Notes under the pieces: model-generated
Databases searched by the model: none
Told to the model about the DNA's origin: nothing
What the model saw: the letters and a program-made list of their open reading frames with translations, nothing else
Shown here: piece by piece, positions 43,895 through 53,039 of the stretch
Layout of the letters: each line of letters starts with the position of its first letter
Numbering within the stretch: position 1 is the stretch's first letter
Made by a program: the position numbers and the translations under genes
NCBI GenBank assembly: GCA_963792785.1
Contig: CAWBXO010000001.1
Coordinates: forward strand, 1,798,001-1,862,000
DNA: 64,000 nt
Source: CAWIMX01 sp963792785
GTDB taxonomy: Bacteria; Acidobacteriota; Vicinamibacteria; Vicinamibacterales; CAVVIG01
Reading direction: 5' to 3'

Positions 43895-45440
43895 CTAGGT
43901 GGTCAGCCGCAGCGGCAGGCGCGTCGGCGCGGCGGTCAGCCCTTCGGGCATCTGGAGATCGGGCATCGGCGGCGCCATGAAGAGGCGGCGGGCGGCTTTC
44001 GCGATCATCCGCGCGCGCTTCGCCGACCGCGCCACGCGCGCGCTGTCGGTCGCGATGCCCGTGTTCGCGTACATCTGGCGGTACAGCTTCGAGAGCAGCA
44101 CGAACGCCAGGCGCGAGCGGATCGAGCGCACGCACCTGGAGCGCTTCCAGACGTTCGACAACGAGTAGAACCGATCCCAGACGTCCTGCGTGCGGCTGCG
44201 GATCTCGTCCCCGCTCATCGTCGGATGCGGCGCGTAGATTCTCGGCCGCGCGGACGAGGGCAGCAGCCAGTACCGGTTGAGCGGCACGCCCGCCACCGTC
44301 GGAATGTCGGCCTCGCGCTCCCACTTCTCGAAGTCCACCGTGCCGGGGAACGGCGTGAGCATCACGAACTGCGCGAAGGACACGCCGGCCCGCTGCGCGA
44401 GGTCCGCCGTGGCGTCGAACGTGTCCGGCCGATCGGTCGGCAGGCCGAAGATGAACGACCCGAGCACGTAGACGCCGGCATCCCGGAACGCCTGCAGACG
44501 CGTGACGAGCGCCTCGCCGGAGTCGTTGAAGTTCTTGAACACCGCCTTCAGGCCCTCCGGCGTGACCGACTCGACGCCGACCAGCGCGCCGCGGATCCGG
44601 GCGCGGCGCATCGCGGCGAGGAACTCGGGATCCTCGGCGGCCTCCATCGTGATCTGCGTGTAGAAGTTCAGATCGCCCGGCAGCCGCTCGAGCTGCGCCA
44701 TCAGCTCGAAGCGCTCCCGGCGAAGCGCGGTCAGCGCGGCCAGCCGCAACGGGTCGCCCCGGCGCTCGGCTGCGGCCAGATCCGCGAGCGTGACCGGATA
44801 GAAGTTGTCGTCGGCCAGCACGACAAAGCGGAAGCCGCGCCGCCGCAGCTCGACGATCTCCCGGACGACTTCGGCCACGCGGCGCTGGCGCGGCTTCTGG
44901 CCGTCGGTCTTCCAGACCGAGCAGAACGAACAGTGCTTCGGGCAGCCGCGCACGGTCTGGACCGAGCCCAGCATGTAGCGATCGGCCGGCAGCAGGTCCC
45001 ACCGCGCCGGCGAGAACGACTCGCCCTCGACGTGGCCGCCGTCGTAGGCGGCTTCCGGCCGCTCGCGATCGCAATCGGCGAGCACGCGCGGCCACACGAG
45101 GTCGCCGTCGCCGCTCACCACGGCATGCGCGCGGCCGTGCTCGCGGACTTCGTCGGGAAACAGCGTCGCATGGATGCCCCCGAACACGACGTACGCCCCG
45201 CGCTCGCGCGCGATCTTCCCGATGCGGTAGCCGCGCAGCGCGTTCGCCGTGTGGATGCCGATGCCGACGACGTCGCCCGCCGCGAAGGCCGTCTCGTCGA
45301 CCGGATCGAGCGTCTCGTCGACGATGTTCGGCACGCCGTACTTCTCCGGTGTCGCCGCCGCGAGCACGTACAGCCAGCGTGGCGTGATGACCGCAGTACC
45401 CGAACGAGACGTCACTCGGATTGACCAGGTGGACGCGCAC
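43895..45440 (-). CDS. B12-binding radical SAM protein, frameshifted near the N-terminus
   Basis: Starts at GTG 45440 behind GGAGG with RVHLVNPSDVSFG, then the frame changes near 45.40 kb (one extra base in TTCGGGTACTGCGG) and continues as TAVITPRWLYVLAAATPEKY to 43895, about 515 residues in all. Residues 1-150 form a cobalamin-binding-type Rossmann domain (GDVVGIGIHTANALRGYRIG, YVVFGGIHATLFPDEV). The radical SAM cluster is RGCPKHCSFCSVW (CxxxCxxC). Later motifs are VVLADDNFYPV, GALVGVESVTPEGLKAVFK and FRDAGVYVLGSFIFGLPTDR. The C-terminus is basic and could bind membrane. Relatives act in hopanoid, lipid or chlorophyll modification; the substrate is unknown. Confidence 0.86.
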
Positions 45441-45451
45441 GACAGCCTCCT

Positions 45452-46828
45452 TCAGAAAGAGTCGGCGATCGATCGCCCGACGCGGGTGAAGAATTCCGCC
45501 GTCGCGGTCGCGGCCTTGCGCGATCCGCGGCCGACGGCGACGCCGGCGCCGGCCGCCGCGCCCCACGGCGTCGGCGCGCCGGCCGCGTCCTCATCCGCCA
45601 TCGCGATGGGCGGGGTGTCGAGCGGCTGGATCCGCACGGCCGCAAGCAGCGCCCGCGGCCCGGCGTCCGTTACCGGCGCGGCCGGAAGCGAGGACGGAGG
45701 CTCCGCCGGGAGCGCCGACGCAAGCTCGGCCGCCGCCGGCCACCGCACCGCCGGCGTCGAGGCCGCCTCGGGCCACGGCGCCCCGGTCGGTAGAACGCGC
45801 GCCCGCGGGACCGCCTGGCGCGCCGCGATTTCCAGGCGCACGAGCGGCGCCGCGATCGGATCGACCGCCGGCGTCGACGGGCCGAGCGTGGCCACCAGCG
45901 GCAACCCGCCCACGACCAGCGCGACGAGCGCCGGCACCGCGCCCGTGCCGAACGCGACGTGCGTCCAGGAACCGGAGACGTGAGTGCTCGTGCCCGCCAG
46001 CAGGCGCTCGATGCGGCACCGCAGGCCGCTCGACGCGCCGACGCCGAGCGTCCCCTCCCACGCGCGGCGCGCCAGCGCGTGATCCGCCACGGCGGCGAGG
46101 CTCGACGCATACGCCCGCGGCGATCCGGTGATCGACACGGCCAGCTCGTCACACGCGATCTCGCGCTCCAGCCGGATCCGCCGCTGGAGCCACCACGCCG
46201 CCGGATGCCACCCCGCCACCGTGCCGGCGATCGCCAGCAGCAGGTTCGTCCGATCGTCACGGCGCTGCACGTGGGCCCATTCGTGAATCACCACGCGGTC
46301 GAGCGCCGCCGCGTCCAGCGCGGCGGCCAGGGCGGGCGCGACGGCGATGACGGGCGCCCGCACCCCGACGACGGCCGCCGTGGCGACGCGCGGCGACAAC
46401 ACGAGACGGGCGGGACGCCCGGACGCGCGGACGCGACGCCAGGCGGGGAGCCTCGCCTCGAGGCCGGCGGGAAACGGCCTCGCGGCCGCGCCGGCACGGA
46501 CGAGCGCGAACGCCGCGATCAGGAGCCGCGCCGCGGCGATCGCGAGCCACGCGCCGCCGAGCGCGATCGCGATGGCATCCGACGTCCACCACTCGGCGGG
46601 CAGGGCGACGGCGACCGGCGGCGGCGCGGCCGCGAAGGCCGGCGCCACGCGCGCGGCCGCGGCGGCCCGGAGGATCGGCACGATCGGCAGCGCCACCACG
46701 GCCGCCAGCGCGGCCGACGCCACGCCGAATCGGATCCGCGCGGGCGCCTGCGCGAGCCAGCCGAGCGCCGCCGCCGCGACGATGGCGACGATCGCGCCCT
46801 GCCAGATCCAGTTCAGGAGGATGTCCAT
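45452..46828 (-). CDS. BlaR1/MecR1-type M56 peptidase
   Basis: 458 residues with about four membrane helices. The zinc motif HEWAHVQRRDD lies near residue 187 (HExxH-type), followed by LEREIACDELAVSITGSPRA, which has the Glu ligand. RMxF-free upstream loops (ARLVLSPRVATAAVVGVRAP) are typical of M56 sensors. In the Bla/Mec systems this protein senses a signal and triggers cleavage of the BlaI repressor. The C-terminal ~150 residues are a Pro/Ala-rich periplasmic tail with no penicillin-binding domain visible, so the signal differs. The gene follows blaI by five bases and forms one transcript with it. Confidence 0.88.
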   Translation of the reverse strand: MDILLNWIWQGAIVAIVAAAALGWLAQAPARIRFGVASAALAAVVALPIVPILRAAAAARVAPAFAAAPPPVAVALPAEWWTSDAIAIALGGAWLAIAAARLLIAAFALVRAGAAARPFPAGLEARLPAWRRVRASGRPARLVLSPRVATAAVVGVRAPVIAVAPALAAALDAAALDRVVIHEWAHVQRRDDRTNLLLAIAGTVAGWHPAAWWLQRRIRLEREIACDELAVSITGSPRAYASSLAAVADHALARRAWEGTLGVGASSGLRCRIERLLAGTSTHVSGSWTHVAFGTGAVPALVALVVGGLPLVATLGPSTPAVDPIAAPLVRLEIAARQAVPRARVLPTGAPWPEAASTPAVRWPAAAELASALPAEPPSSLPAAPVTDAGPRALLAAVRIQPLDTPPIAMADEDAAGAPTPWGAAAGAGVAVGRGSRKAATATAEFFTRVGRSIADSF

Positions 46829-46833
46829 CGCGC

Positions 46834-47208
46834 TCAGGCCTCCTCGATCAGCTTTTTCAAGCGCTTCAACTCGTCCGGGTCGAGCTGCTCATCACCAAGC
46901 ACGTTGAGAACCAGCAGGCTCGGCGAGCCGTTGAAAAGGCGCCGCGCCAGCAGGCGCAAGGCCCGAAGCCGCGCCTGCCGCTCGTCGAGCAGCGGCCGGT
47001 AGATGAAGGCGCGCGCCACCTTCTCGTGCGCCACGCAGCCCTTCTCCTCGAGGATACGCAGCATGGTCTGCACGGTGCTGTAGGTGACGGGCCGCGGGCG
47101 GCGCAGGTCGCCGACGACGTCGGCCACCGTCGCGGTGCCGCGCTCCCACAGCGCGCGCATGATGCGGGCCTCGGCGTCGGTCAGGGCGGGGGATCGGGGT
47201 CTCGCCAT
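46834..47208 (-). CDS. BlaI/MecI/CopY-family repressor
   Basis: 124 residues. The N-terminal winged helix reads LTDAEARIMRALWERGTATV, VTYSTVQTMLRILEEKGCVA and HEKVARAFIYRPLLDERQAR, closely matching BlaI. The C-terminal dimerisation helix (LKRLKKLIEEA) and the protease-sensitive linker are in place. The TCTTAAT/ATTAAGA inverted repeat lies just upstream and would be its operator, also reaching the divergent TonB gene. Partner of the downstream M56 sensor. Confidence 0.93.
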   Translation of the reverse strand: MARPRSPALTDAEARIMRALWERGTATVADVVGDLRRPRPVTYSTVQTMLRILEEKGCVAHEKVARAFIYRPLLDERQARLRALRLLARRLFNGSPSLLVLNVLGDEQLDPDELKRLKKLIEEA

Positions 47209-47216
47209 GGATGATG

Positions 47217-47232
47217 TCTTAATGAATTAAGA
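47217..47232. promoter_or_regulatory. BlaI operator, site 1
   Basis: TCTTAATGAATTAAGA: two perfect seven-base inverted arms (TCTTAAT and ATTAAGA) with a two-base centre, 9 bases from the blaI ATG. AT-rich inverted repeats of this type are the usual BlaI/MecI targets. Confidence 0.72.
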
Positions 47233-47269
47233 GATTGGGGCTACTCTACCAACCGGACGGAATCTCGTC

Positions 47270-47285
47270 AATGAAAGAATTAAGA
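47270..47285. promoter_or_regulatory. Candidate BlaI operator, site 2 (half-conserved)
   Basis: AATGAAAGAATTAAGA repeats the right arm ATTAAGA of site 1 exactly, with a degenerate left arm. It lies 38 bases before the TonB gene ATG, so the repressor may control both divergent transcripts. Confidence 0.5.
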
Positions 47286-47322
47286 GTTCCGGTGGTCGTA
47301 CCATGACATCAGGAGGCCCCGC

Positions 47323-47970
47323 ATGCGTTCCGCCGCCATTCTGTTCGGGCTCATCGCGCTCGCCACGATCGCCGCGCCATCGCCCGCGGCCGCCCAGCCG
47401 CCGTGGACGCCGCCGGTCTTCATAAGCGGCTCGCTTCCTGAAGCGGCGCCCCAGGCCGTCGGCGGCGGGGAGGTCCTGCTCGACGCGGTTCTCGGCGCCA
47501 ACGGCGTCGTGCGCGACGTGACGGTGCTGCGCGAGACGCCGCCGTTCACCGAGGCGGCCGCCGCCGCGGTGCGCGGCTGGCGGTTCCGCGGCGCCGAGGG
47601 CGCGCACGTCCTCGTCGCGTACATCGTGCGGCCGCCCGTGCTGAGGGGCCCCACCCTCGGCGCGGTGCCGGCCGACACCGCGACGCCGGGTGACGCCCTC
47701 GCCTTCCCCACCCGCCTCGTCACACCGGAGTACCCGCCGCGCGCGACCGGCGCCGCGGTCGTGCTGGTCGAGGTGGCGGTGAGCGCCGAGGGCCGCGCGT
47801 CGGGAGTGGTGGTCCGGCGATCGGCCGGCGCGTTCGACGAGGCGGCGATCGCGGCGGCGCGGCAGTGGACGTTCCGGCCCGCGCGCGTCGACGGCCAGGT
47901 GGTCGCAACGACCGCGGAGATCATCTTCTCGTGGCGAGCGCCCGTGGTGGCGCCGCAGATCCCCCGGTAA
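47323..47970 (+). CDS. TonB-domain protein with two C-terminal modules
   Basis: 215 residues. Signal peptide IALATIAAPSPAAAQ, then two copies of the TonB C-terminal fold: VLLDAVLGANGVVRDVTVLR with AAAAAVRGWRFRGAEG, and VLVEVAVSAEGRASGVVVRR with AAIAAARQWTFRPARVDG. There is no transmembrane anchor, so the protein is periplasmic, unlike a classical energy-transducing TonB. The ATG follows AGGAGG. It is divergent from blaI and shares its operator region, so it is probably a BlaI-regulated gene. A transcription link to the downstream cytochrome is unlikely because a promoter lies between. Confidence 0.82.
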   Translation: MRSAAILFGLIALATIAAPSPAAAQPPWTPPVFISGSLPEAAPQAVGGGEVLLDAVLGANGVVRDVTVLRETPPFTEAAAAAVRGWRFRGAEGAHVLVAYIVRPPVLRGPTLGAVPADTATPGDALAFPTRLVTPEYPPRATGAAVVLVEVAVSAEGRASGVVVRRSAGAFDEAAIAAARQWTFRPARVDGQVVATTAEIIFSWRAPVVAPQIPR

Positions 47971-47975
47971 ATCCT

Positions 47976-47984
47976 TGCTACAAT
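47976..47984 (+). promoter_or_regulatory. Extended -10 promoter of the cytochrome c gene
   Basis: TGCTACAAT, the extended -10 form also seen before tRNA-His, tRNA-Lys and the 7.5-kb methyltransferase. It lies 33 bases before ATG 48018, which has its own GAGGTGAC ribosome site. No clear -35. Confidence 0.55.
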
Positions 47985-48017
47985 GGCGACGGACTTTATT
48001 CTTTGCGGCGAGGTGAC

Positions 48018-48476
48018 ATGAAGATCAGATTCGCAATCATCGCGCTGGTGGGCGCGGCGGCGCTCGGCCTCGGGTCGCTCGGCGCGTTCGCCACGGTGTC
48101 GGCACAGGAGCCGGCGGCGTCGGTGTGGGACGGCGTGTTCAACGAGGCGCAGGCCAAGCGCGGCGAGACGCTTTACCAGGAGCAGTGCGCGAGCTGCCAC
48201 GGCCCCGACCTGGGCGGCGGCGAGATGGCACCCGCCGTGGTCGGCGCGGACTTCTACTCGGGCTGGATGGATCTGACGCTCGGCGATCTCTCGGAGCGCA
48301 TCCGCGTCTCGATGCCGCAGAACAACCCGCAGAGCCTGAGCCGCGCGCAGACCGCCGACATCCTGGCCTTCCTGCTCTTCCGCAACAACTATCCGGCCGG
48401 CAAGGACGAGCTCTACTCGCAGCCCGAGTACCTGAACACGATCAAGATCGAGCCGAAACCGGACTCGGGGCAGTAA
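48018..48476 (+). CDS. Monohaem c-type cytochrome
   Basis: 152 residues. Signal peptide IALVGAAALGLGSLGAFATV, then the haem-attachment site CASCHGPDLGGGEMAP. The distal ligand is probably a Met in IRVSMPQNNPQSLSRAQTAD or nearby. The C-terminal helix carries ILAFLLFRNNYPAG, typical of class I cytochrome c. It would carry electrons in the periplasm. ATG 48018 was chosen because GAGGTGAC precedes it and the signal peptide starts there. Confidence 0.92.
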   Translation: MKIRFAIIALVGAAALGLGSLGAFATVSAQEPAASVWDGVFNEAQAKRGETLYQEQCASCHGPDLGGGEMAPAVVGADFYSGWMDLTLGDLSERIRVSMPQNNPQSLSRAQTADILAFLLFRNNYPAGKDELYSQPEYLNTIKIEPKPDSGQ

Positions 48477-48491
48477 CCAAGGCCACGCCTG

Positions 48492-49772
48492 TTGAGGGCC
48501 GAACCGACTCCGGCGCGCCGTCGCCTCGGTTCGGCCCTCGCCGTCTCCGTTTTTCTCGCCGCCGCCCTGCCGCGTCTCGTCTACCTCGCCGCCGCGCGCC
48601 CGCCCTACGCGGGCGACTACTGGGATCTGGCCAGCGGCCTGCGCCGGTTCGGCGTCTTCGGCTTCGGCGGCTTTCAGACGACGGCCTTCGAGCCGCTGTA
48701 TCCGTTCTTCCTCGCCGCGATCCGCCTCGTCTCTCGTGACTCGATGCCGGCCGCGCAGGTCGCGCAGGCGCTGGTCGCCGCGGCGGGCGCCGTGCTGCTC
48801 GCGCGGCTCACGCTGGCGCTCACGGGCAGCCGCCGCACGAGCCTGCTCGCCGCGGGCCTCTACGCGGTCTACCCGCTGCTCATCCGCCACGCGGCCGATC
48901 CGAGCGACACCGCGCTCGCCGCCACGCTGCTCATCGGCTTCGCGAACGCGTTCGTGCGCGCGGACGGCACGATCGGCGCGGGCGTCGCGGGCGCCTGGCT
49001 CGGCCTGGCCGCGCTGACGCGATCGGTCGCGCTGCCGATCGTGCCGCTGGCCGCCGCGGTCCTGCTGTGGCGCCGGCGCCCCGCGCAGGCCGCCGCGTGC
49101 GCCGCCGCCGCGCTCCTCGTCGTCCTGCCGTGGGGACTGCGGAACGCCGCGTTGAACGGCTGGCCCCTGCCCACGCGGAGCGGCTTGAACCTCTTCATCT
49201 CGAATTCGCCGTACACGCCGGACCTGATGCCCGACTACGGGCCGGACATCCTCGTGCCGTACGCGAACACCGTCATCGAGCCGGCGCCCGCGACGTTGAC
49301 GACGCCCGAGCAGGAGCGGTATCGCGACGTCGCGTGGTCGCGCGCCGCGAGGGCCGCGGCCTCCCGGAACGCCGCCGCGATTGCCTGGCTGAAGGTGCGC
49401 AATCTTTTTTACTTTTTCTCGCCGCGCCTCGTGCCGACGCACAATCCCTCGCCGAACATGGAGATCGCGCTCGGCGCCGGCGGCGCGTCCACCGTGACGG
49501 GCAGCCCGCCGCGGTCGCGCGCGGACGAATGGATCTACGCGCTGTCGTACGGCCCGGTGCTCGCCCTCGCGGTCATTGGCGTCTACCGGCGGCGGCGCCT
49601 GCTGTCACGGGACGCGATCCTGTGGTGCGTGCTGGGGACCTTCGCGATCACGCACGCGGTGTACTTCCCGACCACGCGCTATCGCGTCGTGGTGGAGTTC
49701 GTGCTGCTCGTCTACGCGGCGGTGGCGCTGAACGCCTGGGCGCCGCCGCGCTTCGGCGGGGACCTGGAATGA
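48492..49772 (+). CDS. ArnT/PMT-like membrane glycosyltransferase, tandem copy 1
   Basis: 426 residues with about ten membrane helices. The first loop has LPRLVYLAAARPPYAGDYWD, matching the acidic-loop position of GT39/ArnT-type enzymes that use lipid-linked sugars. Conserved signposts shared with the next two genes are FEPLYPFFLA, YAVYPLLIRHAADPSDT, LGLAALTRSVALPIVPLA, SGLNLFISNSPYTPDLMPDY and HAVYFPTTRYRVVVEF. The start TTG 48492 is weakly supported and could be a few codons later. Tandem paralogues probably modify different sites or donors of one surface glycan. Confidence 0.82.
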   Translation: MRAEPTPARRRLGSALAVSVFLAAALPRLVYLAAARPPYAGDYWDLASGLRRFGVFGFGGFQTTAFEPLYPFFLAAIRLVSRDSMPAAQVAQALVAAAGAVLLARLTLALTGSRRTSLLAAGLYAVYPLLIRHAADPSDTALAATLLIGFANAFVRADGTIGAGVAGAWLGLAALTRSVALPIVPLAAAVLLWRRRPAQAAACAAAALLVVLPWGLRNAALNGWPLPTRSGLNLFISNSPYTPDLMPDYGPDILVPYANTVIEPAPATLTTPEQERYRDVAWSRAARAAASRNAAAIAWLKVRNLFYFFSPRLVPTHNPSPNMEIALGAGGASTVTGSPPRSRADEWIYALSYGPVLALAVIGVYRRRRLLSRDAILWCVLGTFAITHAVYFPTTRYRVVVEFVLLVYAAVALNAWAPPRFGGDLE

Positions 49773-51016
49773 CGGCCGCCCTCGCCGCCTTCTGTCTCGC
49801 GGCGGTCCCGAGGCTGGCCTACCTGCTGTGGGCGCGGCCGGTGTTCGAGCGACGGTACTGGCTGCTCGCGACCGGACTGCTCGAGCGCGGCGTGTTCGGA
49901 TTCAACGGCCAGGCCGACGCGGGCTATCCTCCCCTGTACCCGCTCTTCCTCGCCGGCACGCGGTGGGTCATCGGCGACCGCCCGCTCGGCGTCCAGATCG
50001 TGCAGGTGCTGGTCGTCTCGGCCGGCGCGCCGCTGCTCTTCTTCCTCACCCTCGGGCTGACCGGCCGGCGCCGCGCGGCCTGGATCGCCGCCGGGTTGTT
50101 CGCGATCTATCCCCTGCTGATCCGGCACGCGCCGGAGAGCGATCCCTACTCGCTCGTCGGCACGCTGCTCCTCGCCTTCGCCGTCGCGTTCGTGTTCGCG
50201 CGGACGCCCGCGCGCATGGCCACCGCCGGGGTCTGGCTCGGCCTGGCGGTGCTCGCGCGGACCGCCGTGCTGCCCGTCCTGCCGCTCGCCGTGGGCGTCC
50301 TCGCGCTCGATCGGCGGGGGAAGGCCGCGGCCGCGCTCACGGCCACCACACTGCTCGTCTTCGCCCCGCTCGGACTGCGCACGCACGCGGTGAGCGGCTC
50401 GTGGCTCCCGACGCGCGACGGCATGAACCTGTACATCGCGAACTCGGAGTACACGGACGCGCTGCTGCCGGCCGAGCATCCCGATCTGCTGCAGGACCAC
50501 GCCATGGCCGTCGTCACGGCCGAACACCCGGAGCTCGCCGATCGGCAGGTCTTCGACGCCGAGCTGAACGATCGCCTGAGCGACGCCGCCATGGCGGAGA
50601 TGTCGGCGCACCCGCTGCGGACGATACTCCTGAAGATGAAGAGTGTCGGGTATTACTTCTGGCCGCGTCTGGTGCCCGCGCGCGTGGCGGACGATGCCAC
50701 CACGATCGAGCTCGGCCCCGGCGGCCGGGCCGTCGTTCATGACAGCGTGCCGCGGCCGATCGCTGACGAGCTCGCGTATTCGCTGACCTACGTCCCCGTC
50801 CTGCTGCTCGCGCTGGGCGGCGCGTACCTGCGCCGCCATGACGTCCGCCGCGACGCGGTGCTCTGGGCCATCCTCGCCACGTTCACCGCCGTGCACGCCG
50901 TGTTCGTGCCGGCGACGCGGTACCGCGTGGCGGCCGAGTTCGTCCTGCTGTATTTCGCGGCGGTCGCCGCCGACCGGTGGCTGGGCGAGCGTCCGCGTGC
51001 GTCCGAGCCGGCATGA
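49769..51016 (+). CDS. ArnT/PMT-like membrane glycosyltransferase, tandem copy 2
   Basis: 415 residues, starting at an ATG that overlaps the previous stop codon (ATGA). The same framework recurs: VPRLAYLLWARPVFERRYWL, YPPLYPLFLAGTRW, FAIYPLLIRHAPESDPYSL, LGLAVLARTAVLPVLPLAV, DGMNLYIANSEYTDALLPAE and FVPATRYRVAAEFVLLYF. The first-loop acidic residue present in copies 1 and 3 is replaced here (ERRYW), which may change activity. It overlaps copy 3 by four bases. Confidence 0.84.
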   Translation: MTAALAAFCLAAVPRLAYLLWARPVFERRYWLLATGLLERGVFGFNGQADAGYPPLYPLFLAGTRWVIGDRPLGVQIVQVLVVSAGAPLLFFLTLGLTGRRRAAWIAAGLFAIYPLLIRHAPESDPYSLVGTLLLAFAVAFVFARTPARMATAGVWLGLAVLARTAVLPVLPLAVGVLALDRRGKAAAALTATTLLVFAPLGLRTHAVSGSWLPTRDGMNLYIANSEYTDALLPAEHPDLLQDHAMAVVTAEHPELADRQVFDAELNDRLSDAAMAEMSAHPLRTILLKMKSVGYYFWPRLVPARVADDATTIELGPGGRAVVHDSVPRPIADELAYSLTYVPVLLLALGGAYLRRHDVRRDAVLWAILATFTAVHAVFVPATRYRVAAEFVLLYFAAVAADRWLGERPRASEPA

Positions 51017-52263
51017 AGATTCGAAAAGTCGACCTGGCCCTGTTCGTCGCGGCCTTCGTGCCGCGGCTGGTGTACCTCTTCCTGATGCACCCGCCATTCC
51101 AGTTCGAGCACTGGGACATGGCGACGAGCATCCTGCGGTACGGCACGCTCGGCTACGACGGCCGTCCGACGACGCGCTTCGAGCCGTTGTATCCCCTGTT
51201 CGTCGCGGGACTGCGCGACCTCATGGGAGATCGCGTCCTCCCGGCGCAGGTCGTGCAGGTGGCCGTCGGATCGCTCGCGGCGGTCGGCCTGTATCACCTG
51301 ACGGAAGCGCTGACGTCGAGCTGGAAAGCGGCGCTCGCGGCCGCGCTGGTGTTCGCCGCGTACCCGCTGTCGATCCGGCACGCCGCCGACGGCACCGACA
51401 CGACGCTGATGGGCACGCTGCTCGTCTTCTACTGCCTGGCGTTCGTGCGCGCGAGGACGGAGCGGGAGATGGCCGTGGCGGGCCTGTGGCTGGGGCTCGC
51501 GACCCTCACGCGGTCGATGGCGCTCCCGATCCTCGCGGCGTCGACCGTCGCGCTTCTCTGGCAGCGGCGGCCGCGCCAGGCCGTCGCGCTCGCGGTCCTG
51601 GCGCTGGCGTGCTACGCGCCTTATGCGGCGCGCAATTACTCGCTGAACGGCACGCTGGTCCCCACGCGCACGGGGATCAATCTCTACGTCTCGAACTCGC
51701 GGTACACCGACGCGCTGGTGCCGGAGTACCACGCCGACGTGCTCGAGGGCCGCGCCCGGGAGCTCATCGTCGCCGCGGGCCTGCCGCCGGATCTGCCGAC
51801 GCCGGCCATCGAACGGCAGCGCGACGAGCTCCTCACGCGGATCGCCTGGGAGCGCATGCGGGAGCGCCCGGTGGCGGCAATCGCGCGCCGCTTCGAGTAC
51901 CTCGGATACTTCTTCTCGCCGTTCGTCGTGCCGCTGCGCGACTCGGGCGGCACGCCCGACGTCCAGTTCGGCCCCGACGGGACGGTTTCCGTCGAGGACG
52001 CGCCCGTCCGGTCGCCGTGGGTCCGCGCGATCTACACGCTGTCGTTCACGCCGGTGATGGCGTTCGCCATCGTGGGCGCCTGGACGCGGCGGCACGCGAT
52101 CGCCCGAGACGCGGTGCTGTGGTGCGTCATCGGCACGTTCGCGGCGATGCACTCGATCTTCTTCCCGGCCACGCGCTATCGCACGCCGGTCTCGTTCATC
52201 CTGATCTTCTTCGCGATCGCCGGCGCCCGGGCGATCTGGACGCGATGCCGCGTTTCAAGCTGA
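51013..52263 (+). CDS. ArnT/PMT-like membrane glycosyltransferase, tandem copy 3
   Basis: 416 residues from ATG 51013 (ATGA overlap with copy 2). Framework as in the other copies: VPRLVYLFLMHPPFQFEHWD, RFEPLYPLFVAGLRDLMGD, FAAYPLSIRHAADGTDTTLM, LGLATLTRSMALPILAAS, TGINLYVSNSRYTDALVPEY and SIFFPATRYRTPVSFIL. The C-terminus overlaps the truA start by 19 bases. All three copies differ most in the soluble loop after SNS.YT, likely the acceptor-binding region. Confidence 0.84.
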   Translation: MKIRKVDLALFVAAFVPRLVYLFLMHPPFQFEHWDMATSILRYGTLGYDGRPTTRFEPLYPLFVAGLRDLMGDRVLPAQVVQVAVGSLAAVGLYHLTEALTSSWKAALAAALVFAAYPLSIRHAADGTDTTLMGTLLVFYCLAFVRARTEREMAVAGLWLGLATLTRSMALPILAASTVALLWQRRPRQAVALAVLALACYAPYAARNYSLNGTLVPTRTGINLYVSNSRYTDALVPEYHADVLEGRARELIVAAGLPPDLPTPAIERQRDELLTRIAWERMRERPVAAIARRFEYLGYFFSPFVVPLRDSGGTPDVQFGPDGTVSVEDAPVRSPWVRAIYTLSFTPVMAFAIVGAWTRRHAIARDAVLWCVIGTFAAMHSIFFPATRYRTPVSFILIFFAIAGARAIWTRCRVSS

Positions 52264-53039
52264 CCGTCGAGTTCGCCGGCACGCGCTACAGCGGCTGGCA
52301 GATCCAGACGAACGCGCGGACCGTCCAGGGCGAGATCGATCGCGCCGCCCGCACGGTGACGGGCCGGAAGGACTTCGAGCTGTACGGTGCGGGCCGCACC
52401 GACGCGGGCGTGCACGCCCTCGGGCAGGTGGCGCACCTCGACGTGAGCACGACGCTGCCGGCCGAGACGCTGCGCCGGCGGCTCAACGACGAGCTGCCGG
52501 CCGACATCAACATCCTGGACGCGCAGGTGGTGCCGCACCGCTTCCACGCGCGCCACGACGCGGCCGGCCGCCGCTATCTGTATCAGCTCGCGACGCGCCG
52601 CACGGCGTTCGCCAAGCCCTACGTCTGGTGGATCAAGGATCGCCTCGACGCCGCCGCGATGCAGGCCGCGGCCGATCGCTTCACCGGCCTGCACGACTTC
52701 CGCGCGTTCGCCGAGATCGATCGCGACGACGCCTCGACGCGCGTCCTCGTCGAGCGCTTCACGGTGATCGACGACGACGGCCTGATCCTCGTCGCGATCG
52801 AGGGGTCGCACTTCCTGTGGAAGATGGTGCGCCGGCTGGTGGGGGTTCTCGTGGAGGTCGGACGCGGCGCGCTCGCCGCGGAGACGGCGGCGGCCTGGCT
52901 GCGGACGCCGTCGCCCGAGCCGGCGAAGCTGACCGCCCCGCCGTCCGGTCTCTTCCTCGAGCGCGTCTACTACGAGGGCGACGCGCGGGGCGGCCCGATC
53001 CTCGCGGTCACGCCCCTGCGGTCCCCGTCCCGAGAATGA
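52245..53039 (+). CDS. truA: tRNA pseudouridine synthase A
   Basis: 264 residues. The TruA landmarks are all present: FKLTVEFAGTRYSGWQIQ near the start, YGAGRTDAGVHALGQVAHL with the catalytic Asp, RFHARHDAAGRRYLYQLA, GLHDFRAFAEIDRDDASTRV and HFLWKMVRRLVGVLVEVGRG. The enzyme makes pseudouridine at positions 38-40 of many tRNAs. ATG 52245 lies inside the last codons of the preceding glycosyltransferase gene, so translation is probably coupled. The 3' end overlaps the convergent DUF3810-like gene by 32 bases. Confidence 0.96.
   Translation: MPRFKLTVEFAGTRYSGWQIQTNARTVQGEIDRAARTVTGRKDFELYGAGRTDAGVHALGQVAHLDVSTTLPAETLRRRLNDELPADINILDAQVVPHRFHARHDAAGRRYLYQLATRRTAFAKPYVWWIKDRLDAAAMQAAADRFTGLHDFRAFAEIDRDDASTRVLVERFTVIDDDGLILVAIEGSHFLWKMVRRLVGVLVEVGRGALAAETAAAWLRTPSPEPAKLTAPPSGLFLERVYYEGDARGGPILAVTPLRSPSRE

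Noticed and set aside
48492..52263. Reading the three glycosyltransferases as an assembly duplication
   Set aside because: The copies differ throughout and overlap by exact ATGA junctions, so they are real paralogues.
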